From positions 34,638,116 to 34,702,115 of the forward strand of contig NC_068347.1 in assembly GCF_014633365.1 (NCBI RefSeq): 64,000 bases of DNA, read 5' to 3'. Made by a program: the position numbers and the translations under genes. The notes beneath the pieces were generated by a model, which worked only from the letters and a program-made list of their open reading frames with translations, ran no database searches and was not told the DNA's origin. Positions 25,201-34,083 of this stretch are shown one piece after another; within the stretch, counting starts at the first letter, position 1; the number at the start of each line of letters is the position of its first letter. Source of the stretch: Diospyros lotus. Lineage: Eukaryota; Streptophyta; Magnoliopsida; Ericales; Ebenaceae.

Positions 25201-27514
25201 TCCGTGTTCGATTCACAACAGATTCAAGATTGCGCAGACTCGACCGCGATCGTTGTAGCCTTCGATCGCTTCAATCTGCTTCTTTTTGATGCCTTAGTCT
25301 ACTTCAGTCGTGCCTTAACTACTCGCCCAATCACCGTCCACTAGCTTCGTAATCACCGGAATTTCACTTATCTCTGCCTTGGCTCACAATTGTCAAAATT
25401 TGCTTCACTTAGATCCACTGAGATCTGGATCCACTTTGCCTCCAATTTTGGACTTGATTAACTCAATTAAGTCAGCTGGAAATTTCCCCAGACCGAACCA
25501 CATTGTTCAACGATCGTTACTTCCTCTTCCAACTTTACCCTAGTTTCGTCATTGGAACTCACGAAGTAGCCTCGATCAGATTCCGCAGCCTAGTGTCTGA
25601 CTCGCCTGCTGCTACCGGATTCTGTAATAGGCTTCAAATTCTGAGAATCAACCTCCATCGGAATTTGCTGCTCCGAATCTGAATTCAACTATTAAAGTCT
25701 CCACAATCACAGCCGAGGAATGATTGGCTCTGATACCAATTGACATGACCCTAAGGTTTAGCTAGGGTCTAGGAAGGAATTTGGATAAGAGTTTGAGGAA
25801 GATAGGGCAAGGATGAACAGAACAGAATTGAGGGAGAGAGAGAATAGCCGTGGGGGAGTATTGAGAGAGGGAATTGAGATTCAAATCATTCATTGAGCTT
25901 CCTTCCTCTAACTACTCAAGCCTATTTATAGGCTTACAATTGAAGATGATAACAACAACAACATAAAATGCAACTAATGCAACTAATAAGGAAAACACAT
26001 GACATGCATTACTAATATATCCTTGGGGTTCCTTGGGGTCATGACAGGCAGTACTTTGGTAGGAAATAAGTGAATTAAATAAATCATATTCTTGTTTTGT
26101 AAAAAGGCTGTTGCCACGACATGAACCTCTGACCATCTAGTCATGAAGGAGTAACATTACTGTTGCTACCAAGTCTTTGTAATAATGCAAAAGAAATAGA
26201 GAAAATTAGGACAGTAGAGTTACAGGCCACAAAGTCCAGTCGTAGCACCACCTCCAAAAGGTGATAGTGACCTTCCAGATGAATGCATTTTGAGTTAGAT
26301 GCTTGCATTGTTGCTTCTTGCTCTAGCAAGACAATAAAGATAATAAGGTCTTGTCCTGCATTCATATTGGTATTCAAGTTAGATTGACAGCTGTTCAATG
26401 GAACATGAAATTGATGATATGCTAGTTGCAGGAAACTCAGAAGGAAAGAAACTCCAAAATATATATGAATGAGTATCCAAAAATAATAACATTCATGAGA
26501 ATAACAATAGAGGCAAAAAATGCTCCCCAGTATTGTAATCTTTACAAGAGACATTTACTTGTTAACTCCTGATTTAGCAACCTGCTGTTGGTAAATATTA
26601 TGTTCTGAACCTTGAACTCTAGCTTTTTCATCTTAGTTATCGTGAGATTCTGTATCTTACTTCTCTTGTAATACTGTATCTCACTTTTCTTGTAGCTCAT
26701 TATTTTTTCTAGTCTTAACGCAAATTACATGATGTCATTCAAGCTGAAAACATGGTTGAGTAGTGCACCTGATTGATGATATTTCTCCTTTCAGAACAGA
26801 GACTCATTTAGTCCTTCTAAAACCTTCATCATTTACTTGATTTCTGCAGATTTAGTTCTGTCAAGTAAGTTGATCTTGTATGATCTTGAGAATCAGGCCA
26901 TTGGATGGACTGAATACAACTGTGAGCATTTTCATCTTTTTCATTTTCCCTGTATATTAAATAATCTTCCTGATATTTGTTTCTACTCCCAAATAATGTA
27001 ATTATGAGCATTTTCATCTTTTTCCTTTTCCCTGTATATTAAATAATCTTTCTGATCTTTCCAAATATGTAAGTTGCTTGGATTTCTATGAATTGTTAAT
27101 TTTGACTGTAGCTTTTAATTATTTCAATCTGTGCATTGATCCTCTTTTTTATCCATTTTTACATGAAATTTCTTGATTATTTTCAATTCATACATTTATC
27201 ATCAAAATGACAGATTTTAACTCCTGTTTGCATCTTAAAATGTTGTAAAATAAATTGAAGTTTATGACAATCTGAAAACTGCTTAAAACAAGGTGTTTAT
27301 CTTTGCTTCATTTCTTTTTTCCTTTTGTTGTTTTTCTTCACTTTTGACTTCTTTATCATTGATTTCAGGCTCTTCAAGTATCAAATTACAAGATGAAATG
27401 ACTGGATCAGTACATCTAGTAGGTGCTCATTACCTGTCATCTGCTTGGAGTCAGAGCTCCCAAAGGGCTATAATCTTCTTGTTGATAACTGCTCTGCTGC
27501 ATGATTTAGTTTAG
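5565..27514 (+). CDS. A1-family aspartic protease, A36/A39 type, probably GPI-anchored
   Basis: Ten exons join in phase into 1488 nt (495 aa): 5565-5830, 6766-6895, 7033-7280, 8818-9042, 17695-17857, 17950-18023, 19819-19906, 22023-22098, 26850-26921 and 27369-27514. The N-terminus carries a hydrophobic segment (SLALLLVVLICGAC) consistent with a signal peptide. The first catalytic motif is VDTGSDMMWV (exon 2) and the second is IIDSGTTLAYLP (exon 5). Cys-rich segments and LDGILGFGKSNSSMISQLA fit the pepsin fold of plant nucellin-like proteases. The last exon ends in a hydrophobic tail (AIIFLLITALL) like a GPI-attachment signal. These proteases are secretory, and Arabidopsis A36/A39 act at the plasma membrane in pollen and ovule development. 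No frameshift or stop interrupts the exons although the introns hold several retroelements. Intron 4 is 8652 nt, intron 8 is 4751 nt and intron 7 is 2116 nt. Confidence 0.88.
9690..10140 (-). mobile_element. Remnant of a LINE-type (L1) reverse transcriptase 3' end
   Basis: Reading the minus strand near 9800-9920 gives FMCKGGGESLDHLLLHC. This closely resembles the zinc-binding zf-RVT segment found after the reverse transcriptase of plant LINEs. The rest is frameshifted, broken by homopolymer runs (about 20 C then about 25 A near 9962-10007), and its limits are uncertain. It lies in intron 4 of the aspartic protease, antisense to that gene. Confidence 0.4.
10314..13129. mobile_element. Solo LTR of a large-LTR retrotransposon, 2.8 kb
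   Basis: The segment begins TGTAAGACCC and ends GGGATGTTACA, so it has TG/CA termini with a short inverted TGTAA/TTACA. It is flanked by a perfect 5-bp duplication ACAGA (10309-10313 and 13130-13134). No retroviral protein domain is readable inside. A second LTR, primer site and polypurine tract are all missing, as expected after LTR-LTR recombination. Internal degenerate repeats occur at about 11690-11815 and a 30-bp direct repeat at about 12419-12478. Length and termini would suit a Tekay/Del-type Gypsy LTR, but this is not proven. It lies in intron 4 of the aspartic protease, 151 bases before the chromovirus. Confidence 0.75.
13281..13640 (+). repeat. 5' LTR of the chromovirus
   Basis: It aligns with 16632-16998 along its whole length. 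The first dinucleotide has changed from TG to TA. A TATAAAT promoter motif lies at 13474-13480. The last bases, GATTCCACCA, are identical in both LTRs. Confidence 0.9.
13644..13656 (+). promoter_or_regulatory. Primer binding site, initiator tRNA-Met type
   Basis: TGGTATCAGAGCC lies three bases after the 5' LTR end. This is the standard primer site of plant chromoviruses and many Copia elements. Confidence 0.9.
13669..16627 (+). pseudogene. Chromovirus gag-pol, broken, reverse transcriptase deleted
   Basis: The frame starts at the ATG at 13669 (MVNLMERVGELESKMEGM). It is interrupted in phase by TAG at 13825, 14113, 14167, 14776, 15007, 15037 and 15178. Gag is readable to a CFRCDEKYSIGHRC zinc-knuckle-like segment near 14660-14700. 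The protease start shows VDGGATHNF, where D-S/T-G-A is usual. At about 14971 the frame jumps from protease to the C-terminal part of RNase H (RTDQKSLKFLL). The rest of protease, all of the reverse transcriptase and most of RNase H are therefore missing. The H2C2 integrase zinc region is frameshifted at about 15400-15470. The integrase core (15561-16457) keeps DFIEGLP, a central D in VSDRDKVF and the E in EVLNRTLE. A chromodomain remnant (VLVQWKGLPPLEATWEP) is in another frame, followed by a TAG at 16573. It cannot act autonomously. Confidence 0.88.
16632..16998 (+). repeat. 3' LTR of the chromovirus
   Basis: It begins TGATAGGCC and ends TTCCACCA, followed by the target duplication GAAAC. A run of 15 G at 16741-16755 replaces a run of 5 G in the 5' LTR, which accounts for most of the length difference. 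Confidence 0.9.
20397..20472 (+). repeat. SINE-like 3' tail fragment
   Basis: The stretch with GTCGTGCCACC...CTTAACTTAGTTAGGATAAGG resembles the 3' part of a tRNA-derived plant SINE. It matches an inverted copy at about 22372-22441 in the next intron. No target duplication was found. Confidence 0.35.
20511..20694 (+). repeat. Two-copy 92-bp tandem duplication
   Basis: Two nearly identical units start at 20511 and 20603 (GGATAAATTTCTCAAAG and GGATAAGTTTCCCAAAG) and differ at only a few bases. They are in intron 7 of the aspartic protease and carry no coding sense. Confidence 0.8.
22372..22441 (-). repeat. SINE-like 3' tail fragment, inverted relative to the copy at 20.4 kb
   Basis: Read on the minus strand it gives ATTATGAATGCTGTGTCACTAACCC...TTGGTTAGGATAAAATG, clearly related to the copy at 20397-20472. 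It lies about 90 bases left of the gag-only retroelement. Confidence 0.35.
22531..22838 (-). repeat. 3' LTR of the gag-only element
   Basis: It aligns end to end with 25741-26046 and differs by short indels, including about 12 bases extra near 22590 and a missing repeat unit near 22760. A purine tract (complement of ATCTCCACACC at 22839-22849) marks the 3' side. Confidence 0.9.
22898..24679 (-). pseudogene. Gag protein of the TR-GAG-like element, interrupted by three TAG codons
   Basis: The frame opens at the ATG at 24679 (MKNQFYEAVDHFKRW) and stays in phase to the stop near 22898, crossed only by TAG at 24496, 24328 and 24163 (minus-strand reading). The gag core is recognisable: the segment around LSxEGSVANYWKRFEEL, the FVSGLKGKLRLMVNM block and ATVKEAAEKARLQE match the Retrotrans_gag pattern. 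The remaining 300 or so residues are acidic and Lys/Glu-rich. They contain a folded-looking region (HWSTIQGWLEINGGCLCLEE ... GELQCRIRFWP) that I do not recognise. The usual CCHC zinc knuckle is missing. In canonical gag the third stop position is normally Gln, which suggests CAG-to-TAG change. Confidence 0.8.
25726..25738 (-). promoter_or_regulatory. Primer binding site of the gag-only element
   Basis: GGCTCTGATACCA on the plus strand is the complement of TGGTATCAGAGCC. It lies two bases from the LTR and fixes the element's orientation. Confidence 0.9.
25741..26046 (-). repeat. 5' LTR of the gag-only element
   Basis: It partners 22531-22838. Its TATA motif (TATAAATA, complement of 25923-25930) sits inside an 18-base perfect palindrome AAGCCTATTTATAGGCTT present in both LTRs. 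Confidence 0.88.
26924..27057 (+). repeat. 82-bp tandem duplication next to a splice donor
   Basis: A block starting GAGCATTTTCATC at 26924 recurs at 27006 with about 50 well-matched bases. The first copy begins just after the exon 9 donor GT of the aspartic protease at 26922. Confidence 0.75.
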
Positions 27515-28427
27515 TGAAGCACTGCCAGTAATGGGTAATACCAGTTGCAAAATAATCAAAAGAAGCATATCAAACAATGAAAGAAAGTCATTAAAATACA
27601 TGATAAGTGGGTGATTGACTATGGTTGCATGTATAGTATTTTCCTGACAACCAAGACATGCTAGGCTACCATCATGGTATTAAACATGCAAATTCAGCCT
27701 CCTTTTTGTTTGTTTATTTATTTTTTTTCCCTTCTTTCCGGAGGTAATTTTGGTTTAAGTTTCTATAAGTATAGGTGATTATTTAGAAACAAGATTTTTT
27801 ACCGCCGGAGGCAATATATGTTGTTTACTGAAATGTACATGCTATTTGTATATATGCTAGTGTTCATCATAGTTAATAACATTTTAATATTCTTGTGCTG
27901 TTCCTCAACTCTTTGTATCAGTAGCAATTATCAAAATTAGGTATGTAGGTTGTTTTCATTGGTTTCTAGCTATCTACACTCTTAATATTTTTCTTTTTTG
28001 GATTGCTTTGAAACTATAAATCACATATATTAGCTTTATGTTCCATTTCTTGGCAAATTTATTGTGCCACCACAGTTGATTCTGTGAGAAATGACAGTGC
28101 CTAGTCTGACACTTGCACATTAACAAGTGTACTTAACATGAACATGGTGGTAACCTAGTACCTTAATTGGATCGAATATTTGGAGTAGATGTCAGCAACA
28201 CCTTTGACTGAGTAGGCCTTATGTTGCTATATTATGATGTTCTGATGTAAACCCATTGAACAACCTATACTTGTAAGTGAGACCTAGTGAAGATAAATAA
28301 ATAAAGAATAAGCTAAAAAATATACTATCAATTTAATAATGCTCTTTAATTCTCTTATTTTATTTTCTTCAATTTGCTGTCTTCTGGTGTTGATGCTGGC
28401 CAAGCCTGGTCAGTAAACATTCATATC
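27515..28427. other. 3' flank of the aspartic protease
   Basis: It contains the probable 3' untranslated region and AT-rich spacer. No gene or clear repeat was seen. Confidence 0.5.
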
Positions 28428-28446
28428 ATTCATGAATAGTACCTGA

Positions 28447-28595
28447 GGGCGAGCCTTGTAGCAACTATAAGCTTGCTCCTTTGCGAATAGAAGGTCCCTA
28501 GTTTACGATATGGAAACCGCCTCTTTGCAAAGCAAGGGTAAAGCTGCATACCCTTGCAACTCAGGACCCCTCATGTCCTGGGGACAACCTTTATT
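28447..28595 (+). mobile_element. tRNA-derived SINE (Au-SINE-like) with long target duplication
   Basis: A 149-base element begins GGGCGAGCCTTGTAGCAAC and contains ATGGAAACCGCCTCTTTGC and GGGTAAAGCTGCATAC, which match the plant Au-type SINE pattern with degenerate pol III boxes. It ends near GTCCTGGGGACAACC plus a short T-rich tail. It is flanked by a 19-base direct repeat, ATTCATGMATAGTACCTGA (28428-28446 and 28596-28614), with one mismatch. That length is typical of LINE-mediated insertion. Confidence 0.8.
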
Positions 28596-28614
28596 ATTCA
28601 TGCATAGTACCTGA

Positions 28615-30495
28615 ACTAAGGTGGGCCTGCTAGTTACTTTTGCTTTCATGGTTACTGGAGTTCCTTGTTCATTGCCTCTCTTCTGAGGGTGTTGGTAAAG
28701 CCCCCTTTGAGCGCTTGGGAAGCCACCTCTTCACATTGGGTATTAGTAATGGTGATACCCTCCCGAGCTGGTGCATGGTGCCCTTAGTTTTTATACGCGC
28801 ATGGACCTGAAATTTGAAGTAACTTCATACTGATGCTGCTTTAGAAAATTTGCGTTGCTCTAAGGTCCCATGTTACATTGGGGTGTTTGTCAATTGTTGC
28901 ATTTTATAAAAGCTGTTAGATGTGCTATTCATTATCACAGGTGTTGCCTTTTTGTGGTACTTCTATGTTAAAATGGTGGCGATCTTGAAAATTGGCACAT
29001 TTTTGCCCAATTAGTCTCTGTACAGTGCTGTAAACCTAGTGTGCCTCAGATCACCTCAAGCAATCAGAATGCAAATCACTGGCAATGTGTTAATTGCTCA
29101 TATGATATGATCATTTTATTGAGAATATGAAGCTGGTTAAGGTATAGTTCTGTTCAAATTTGACCAAGTAGAATGGGTGCATCTACAGCATTTCCTGATT
29201 AACTTGCCTTTGTTCTTGGGATGGTCATTCTGAACTACCCTAAAATGAGGAGCACAGATCTTGTCATTTGTTTTAACCATCTAGAGTCTCTAGGAGGGTT
29301 ACTTCCCTCTCTCCTAATCTGTTCAACATATCCTAGAACTGTTATTCCAGTAGTATTAATTGGAGGGCATAAAAGATGAGGTCTTCTCTCAGGGTTTCTC
29401 ATTGTTGCTTTGCTGATGATTCAGGGTTTTTCTATTTCCTTTTTTCTTTTGGTACTCTGCAATATGGCACAGGGCCATATTATGCTAATAGGGACATGTC
29501 CCCATCCCTCGTGGTGGCTAAAGGTCTAGGCAACAATCAGTCTTTTATTACTATTTCTTTGTAATAACAAAGATTTGTGGTTTCCTCCATTGGCAGGGAG
29601 ATTACAAGTATTTGATTGTTTTCCTATATTAAGGGCAAAAACAAAGTCTAAAAGGTTCAAAAATGAAAAAAAGAAGGCCAAACTTATATTTTTGTTTCAA
29701 TACTTTTACATTTTTTGTTTTATCGTGTGATCATTGAAATTTTTCGTTGTTTCGATTAGGTTCTTAATTTAACTCTAACATAACTAATGAAAGATTCGAT
29801 TGGTTCAAATAAATCAAATTTTTATTATATCTTAAATTAAAAAAAATATATAAAAATATATTAACAAACATAACTTATTATGATCGTGCTTAGGTCTCAC
29901 TCGGGCTCTGTATTGGATTTAGGCTTGTCTATTTATTGGTTTAATAAATAATTTTTTTTTAAATTTATGATTTTAAGTAAATATATTAAACCTTGTTATG
30001 TTATTGTATTGTTTGTAGTTCTACATATTATGTTCTTGTAAATGATAAAATTGTATCATCTTGTTTTGCAAGTGATTTTTCAAGATGGCATATTCAATAC
30101 ATCTTTATTGAATAATTTGATTACTTTAATTATTTCAAAGAAAATTAAAACAAGTGTGCCAAGCGACAATACAACATACCAACACACCAAGAAGTGTACA
30201 ATTAAATGTTTTTGTGTTCAAAAGTATAATTCAACTTAGGAAGGCACCTATAGACTTGTAATCCTCTCAAATAGTTAAGCTACAACATGTACTTTACAAC
30301 CTCCAAAAGCATATAGTTAAGGACCAGTTCTCATCTAGTAAGTATCCCTGCCACCAAGACATTGGGTAACTGAATAATAGTTCAGATACAAAGAACAAAA
30401 AGCTCAATATGTAACACTCTTACAAATTAAAGACAAAAACTAGAATGGAGACATGCACAAAGGTTGGTCCGAGGAATGGGTGGATGCTGTTATCA
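28615..30495. other. Intergenic region between convergent genes
   Basis: No coding exon was found. The part from 29650 to 30030 is very AT-rich. A short segment near 28680-28790 vaguely resembles a second eroded SINE but cannot be supported. Confidence 0.45.
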
Positions 30496-33400
30496 TCAGG
30501 AATCCTTTTTCTTTGACCTTGAGATATCAGGTAATGGACCGTAGAGACACATACGGAGATTGCCTTGAACTAGTTTTTGGTGAAAATAACTCTGGTATAA
30601 ATCCCAAAACTCATGCCTGCCATAGAAAACACATCAAGAGAAACAAAATTTGATCAGGGCACGGGGGAATGGGTCCAAGCAACATGTGTTGTTAACATCT
30701 CTGTGCATTCTGAAATGTTTAATAAACAAAATGCGTAGTTTGGGAAAATTTTTTAAAAAACTAAAATAGGAAGACAATAGACAAGCAGAAGAAGAAGGAA
30801 AGAAAGAAAAGACCAATAGAAATGCCACCAAACCATCTGCTCTATCATGGACAAGAATCATGTTCGTATGTCAAACCAAAATCTACAATGGTATGAAACT
30901 TCAGAGGCCTCAAAGCACAAGAATTTTTTTAAAATACCATAAAATTTTAAATTATTTGATGAAATAATACACTTTTCAAATAATTTAACAAACTATCACA
31001 AATCATCCACATGAAAGAGGGTTCCAGCATGGAATTCACGCAAGCGAATAGCGAGTTTCAGAAGAACTCGCTACTGCCAGTAGCAAGTTCCCAGGGCACT
31101 TTTGTTCAGTGTAAAATTTAGGGAACTCAATACTGGGAGTAGTGAGTTGATAACCAAATTTTTTCTAAAATTTGAAACTCGCTAATGTCAGTAGCGAGTT
31201 CTACTCGCATGAATTCCATGTTGGAATGTGACGTGGATGATTTATAGTAGTTTGTTAAATGGTTTTAAAGTAAAATAGTCTGAAAATTTATAATATTTTT
31301 AAAAAATTCAACTCAAAGGAAAATCCTAGAGTAAAGAAATAGTAGAAAAGAGGACATTTGTTGGCGAGAACAGACATATTTTCAGGTCGGAGACCAACCT
31401 GACTTGCGGAAGTGTGAACAAGGAATAACCCTTAACATCTGTATGCATGTCAAGTACAATTGCAGCCAATCGTGTTAGCCCCAGTGCCTCCATGTCAATC
31501 AACTTCTTGATCCTAATGACAAATTGGGAACCATCTGTAAGACTTACAACTTGATAGGAAAAAGAAAACCACAAAAGAAAATGAATTATTAAATGAACAA
31601 AAGAACATATGGCATTCACTTGGAACCACAATAACATAAACAAATAGTAAACAAAATTAAATGGACAAAATTTACATGAAAAAAGGTGCAAAACGGAAAG
31701 GATATTTTTTTAAAGAAAAGACAAGCTTCCTTGGATGGTTGAAGAAGGAAAAATTGACAATAAACAAGGAAGAAAGATGGTCGCCTTATCTTTGCACATT
31801 AGCCATTCTACAGAAAATGACATTGCACCCCTTCTTTATAAATTTAACATCTGATTGTTCACAATCCTCTTCCACGTTACAGATGTACACACATCTATAC
31901 CTTAAAGATGATAATGGCATTCAAACTCATAATTCGTACTACCTGTTCTGAAGATCCCTTGAACTTGTTAAAAACCTATTTATATGGCACATTGCAGATG
32001 CTATTAATCAAATTGTATGAAACAAAATAAGTTAATTGAGGAAAGAATCTCCACTCAGAAGGCAGCAGGTTAAAAACTTGCTCTGTTGACTATCATTTTA
32101 TTAGTGTCACTTTTTTCCCCCTTTATTCAATCTACATCAATTAGCTCTTTAAATTCAACGAGAAAAACAAGGACCAGCTCATTCTATTAGTCTCACTTCT
32201 TCTCCCCTTTATTCATATTACAATGGTTAAATCATAAATTTTTGTAGCAATAACAAAGACCAGTTTATACTGAGGATTTGCCTATCTCCAAGCCCAAAAT
32301 CAGTATTAAGGAAACTTGACCAAATGGTGGCTAGTTTTGCAGCCAAGGATGTCTTATTAGGCTTGAAAATTCATAAAATATCCAATGAAGGGGGCAGCAC
32401 TTACCTGCTTGGGGTGCCACAAGCAAAATTAACTCGGTTCTTCAAAAAAGACACCTGCATCAATTACACAATAAAGAAACTTCAACAAGTCACCTTGATA
32501 CTCTCTGAGAATTTAAAGGGTCTGCATGAAGGCACGCTTATTGTGTCTCTGACAAAAAAGTTGGCTACCCAAGCTTTGGTCTAGTATGTAATACTAAAGA
32601 TTTGCAAATAAGTCAGACACAGAAATAGAACCTGATCCTCAATCTTCATATGTTTTGAAAATAGCTTTGCAGCAGGGCATTCTCTTGTCAAAGACCGCAA
32701 ACCCCTACATCAGTATAATATATTCTTCAGTCATGATTATTTAAACAAATTATGCCGTGTCACTGAAAACTATCCTCACTATAGTGTGATGAGACAAAAA
32801 CTAGTAATAACAATAAGGCATTGGCCACCACAGATGGTGGAAGGATAAAATACTTCAATAATCAAATACGGGAAACAACACCATACCTGAGAAGTTCTAA
32901 TGATCTCAAAGCAGATATACTAATTACAAGAAGAGCTGGATTCCCAGGATCAATTTTTCCTTCCAATAGCTGCTTTTCACAAAGCACCTCTTTCCAGGAA
33001 GATCCAAAAGCAGTTTTCATATGCTCTCCCAAATTGCTAGCACTTTGATCCAGGCCTTGAGATAGCTCAAGAATGCATCTATCTGCATTGTTCAATCCAA
33101 GTCTTACTCCCACATAAACATATTTATCAGTATATCATACAGTTCTCATAGTACAACATCAAAAATAAAGAAAAAAAAAACATATTTTTATACAATTTTG
33201 ACATGGTTAGTAAGTACTAAGTACATTCCCATCCGACTCCATATTTTGCTACTAACATTGGTATTTATTTTTGCCCCTTTTCGACGAAACATCTGGTAGA
33301 AGCTATTTGACACAATGCTATAACTGATTTGAGAAAGGTTTCATCATGTCTTTCTAAGTCATTCATCCAAAATCAGTTTATAGTTACTAAAAACAAAAAA

Positions 33401-33897
33401 TCAGCAGACTTCTGCAGTTACAAGAACTAAATTCACGTAGGGTTCCAGTCCCAGTCTCCAATCTTACACCCACCAGGATTCTTTGCCTTTACAGACGATC
33501 CTATTTCTTTTTCTTTTCTTGTTTTTCTATTCAGCGAAATTCCCAACCTGCTCTCAGTTAAGAAATTAATCTTGTAAATAAATCGTAAAAAGCAAACGAA
33601 AGAGGGAGGGGGGGGGGGGGGGGGGGGGGGGGAAGCACCGTCGATAGAATTGAGCTCGAGGGAGGAGAGACGAACGGCATTGGCCGATTGGTACAGATCG
33701 ACGAAGAACCTCAGCTGGTCTTCTGCCGGAACAATAATGCCGGTTTGACTTTCGGTGGCTTCATTGGCTTCTTCTTCTTCGCTAATGCTATCAGATTTGA
33801 TTGCTTTCGGTTTACTAGATTTCGTCTTGGCTTTCTTGGGAGCTAAAGCCTCCTTTCTGTCCGAACGCCGCTTCTCCTTCTGTTTCCGGCTTCCCAT
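30496..33897 (-). CDS. Cms1/CMSS1-family ribosomal small-subunit biogenesis protein
   Basis: Six minus-strand exons join in phase into 813 nt (270 aa): 33897-33639, 33082-32887, 32704-32632, 32454-32405, 31512-31399 and 30616-30496. The N-terminus is basic (MGSRKQKEKRRSDRKEALAP) followed by an acidic Ser/Glu stretch, as in nucleolar proteins. Family landmarks in order are QLRFFVDLYQSANAVRLSSL, ILELSQGLDQSASNLGEHMK, FGSSWKEVLCEKQLLEGKI, PALLVISISALRSLELLR, LFSKHMKIEDQVSFLKNRV, IKKLIDMEALGLTRLAAIVL, DMHTDVKGYSLFTLPQVR, EFWDLYQ and a C-terminus near LYGPLPD. Yeast Cms1 and human CMSS1 are linked to the small-subunit processome and have a helicase-like fold without ATPase motifs. The model is complete with no disruption. 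Intron 5 holds an inverted-repeat transposon. The assignment rests on remembered family sequence. Confidence 0.87.
30921..31309. mobile_element. MITE-like inverted-repeat element in the last Cms1 intron
   Basis: The two ends are imperfect inverted repeats. GAATTTTTTTAAAATA at 30921 pairs with TTTTTAAAAAATTC ending at 31309. The inner arms AACAAACTA...AAATCATCCAC...CATGGAATTCA pair across a centre near 31110. Three GCGAGTT-type motifs recur inside. It is about 390 bases, non-coding, and could fold into a long hairpin. No certain target duplication was seen, so the superfamily is unknown. Confidence 0.65.
33608..33632 (+). repeat. G25 homopolymer just inside Cms1 intron 1
   Basis: Twenty-five consecutive G (C on the Cms1 coding strand) lie only six bases past the splice donor of exon 1. 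Confidence 0.85.
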
Positions 33898-33964
33898 TCT
33901 CTTTCTCGCTACACCGCCTCCTCGGTGGCGTACTCCACTTGCTCCGTCGCTGCCGCGGCTCTGC

Positions 33965-33976
33965 TTTATATATATA
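33965..33976 (-). promoter_or_regulatory. Probable TATA box of the Cms1-family gene
   Basis: TATATATATAAA on the minus strand lies about 70 bases upstream of the ATG at 33897 and is preceded by a GA repeat. Spacing would give a short leader. Confidence 0.45.
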
Positions 33977-34058
33977 GAGAGAGAGATAGAGAGATAGAGA
34001 GAGAGAGAGAGGAGAACCAGGGTTTATAGGGCAAGAAGATAACCGCCAAAAGGGACCC

Positions 34059-34083
34059 GGGGGGGGGGGGGGGGGGGGGGGGG
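34059..34083 (+). repeat. G25 homopolymer upstream of the Cms1 gene
   Basis: Twenty-five consecutive G about 160 bases upstream of the Cms1 start codon, of the same length as the tract in intron 1. Confidence 0.85.

Larger units (their letters stand above)
22531..26046 (-). mobile_element. Gag-only LTR retrotransposon (TR-GAG-like, non-autonomous)
   Basis: LTRs of 308 bp (22531-22838) and 306 bp (25741-26046) begin TGACATGACCC and end TCRTGACA. They are flanked by a perfect 5-bp duplication GGCAG (22526-22530 and 26047-26051). The reverse complement of the tRNA-Met primer site lies at 25726-25738, next to the right LTR, so the element is on the minus strand. A polypurine tract abuts the left LTR. 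The only protein readable is a gag (22898-24679); protease, reverse transcriptase, RNase H and integrase are all absent. About 1 kb of leader separates the primer site from gag. It lies antisense in intron 8 of the aspartic protease. Confidence 0.88.

Noticed and set aside
31661..31951. 96-codon open frame on the plus strand within the Cms1 locus
   Set aside because: Lies opposite an intron, has no motif and is explained by chance.
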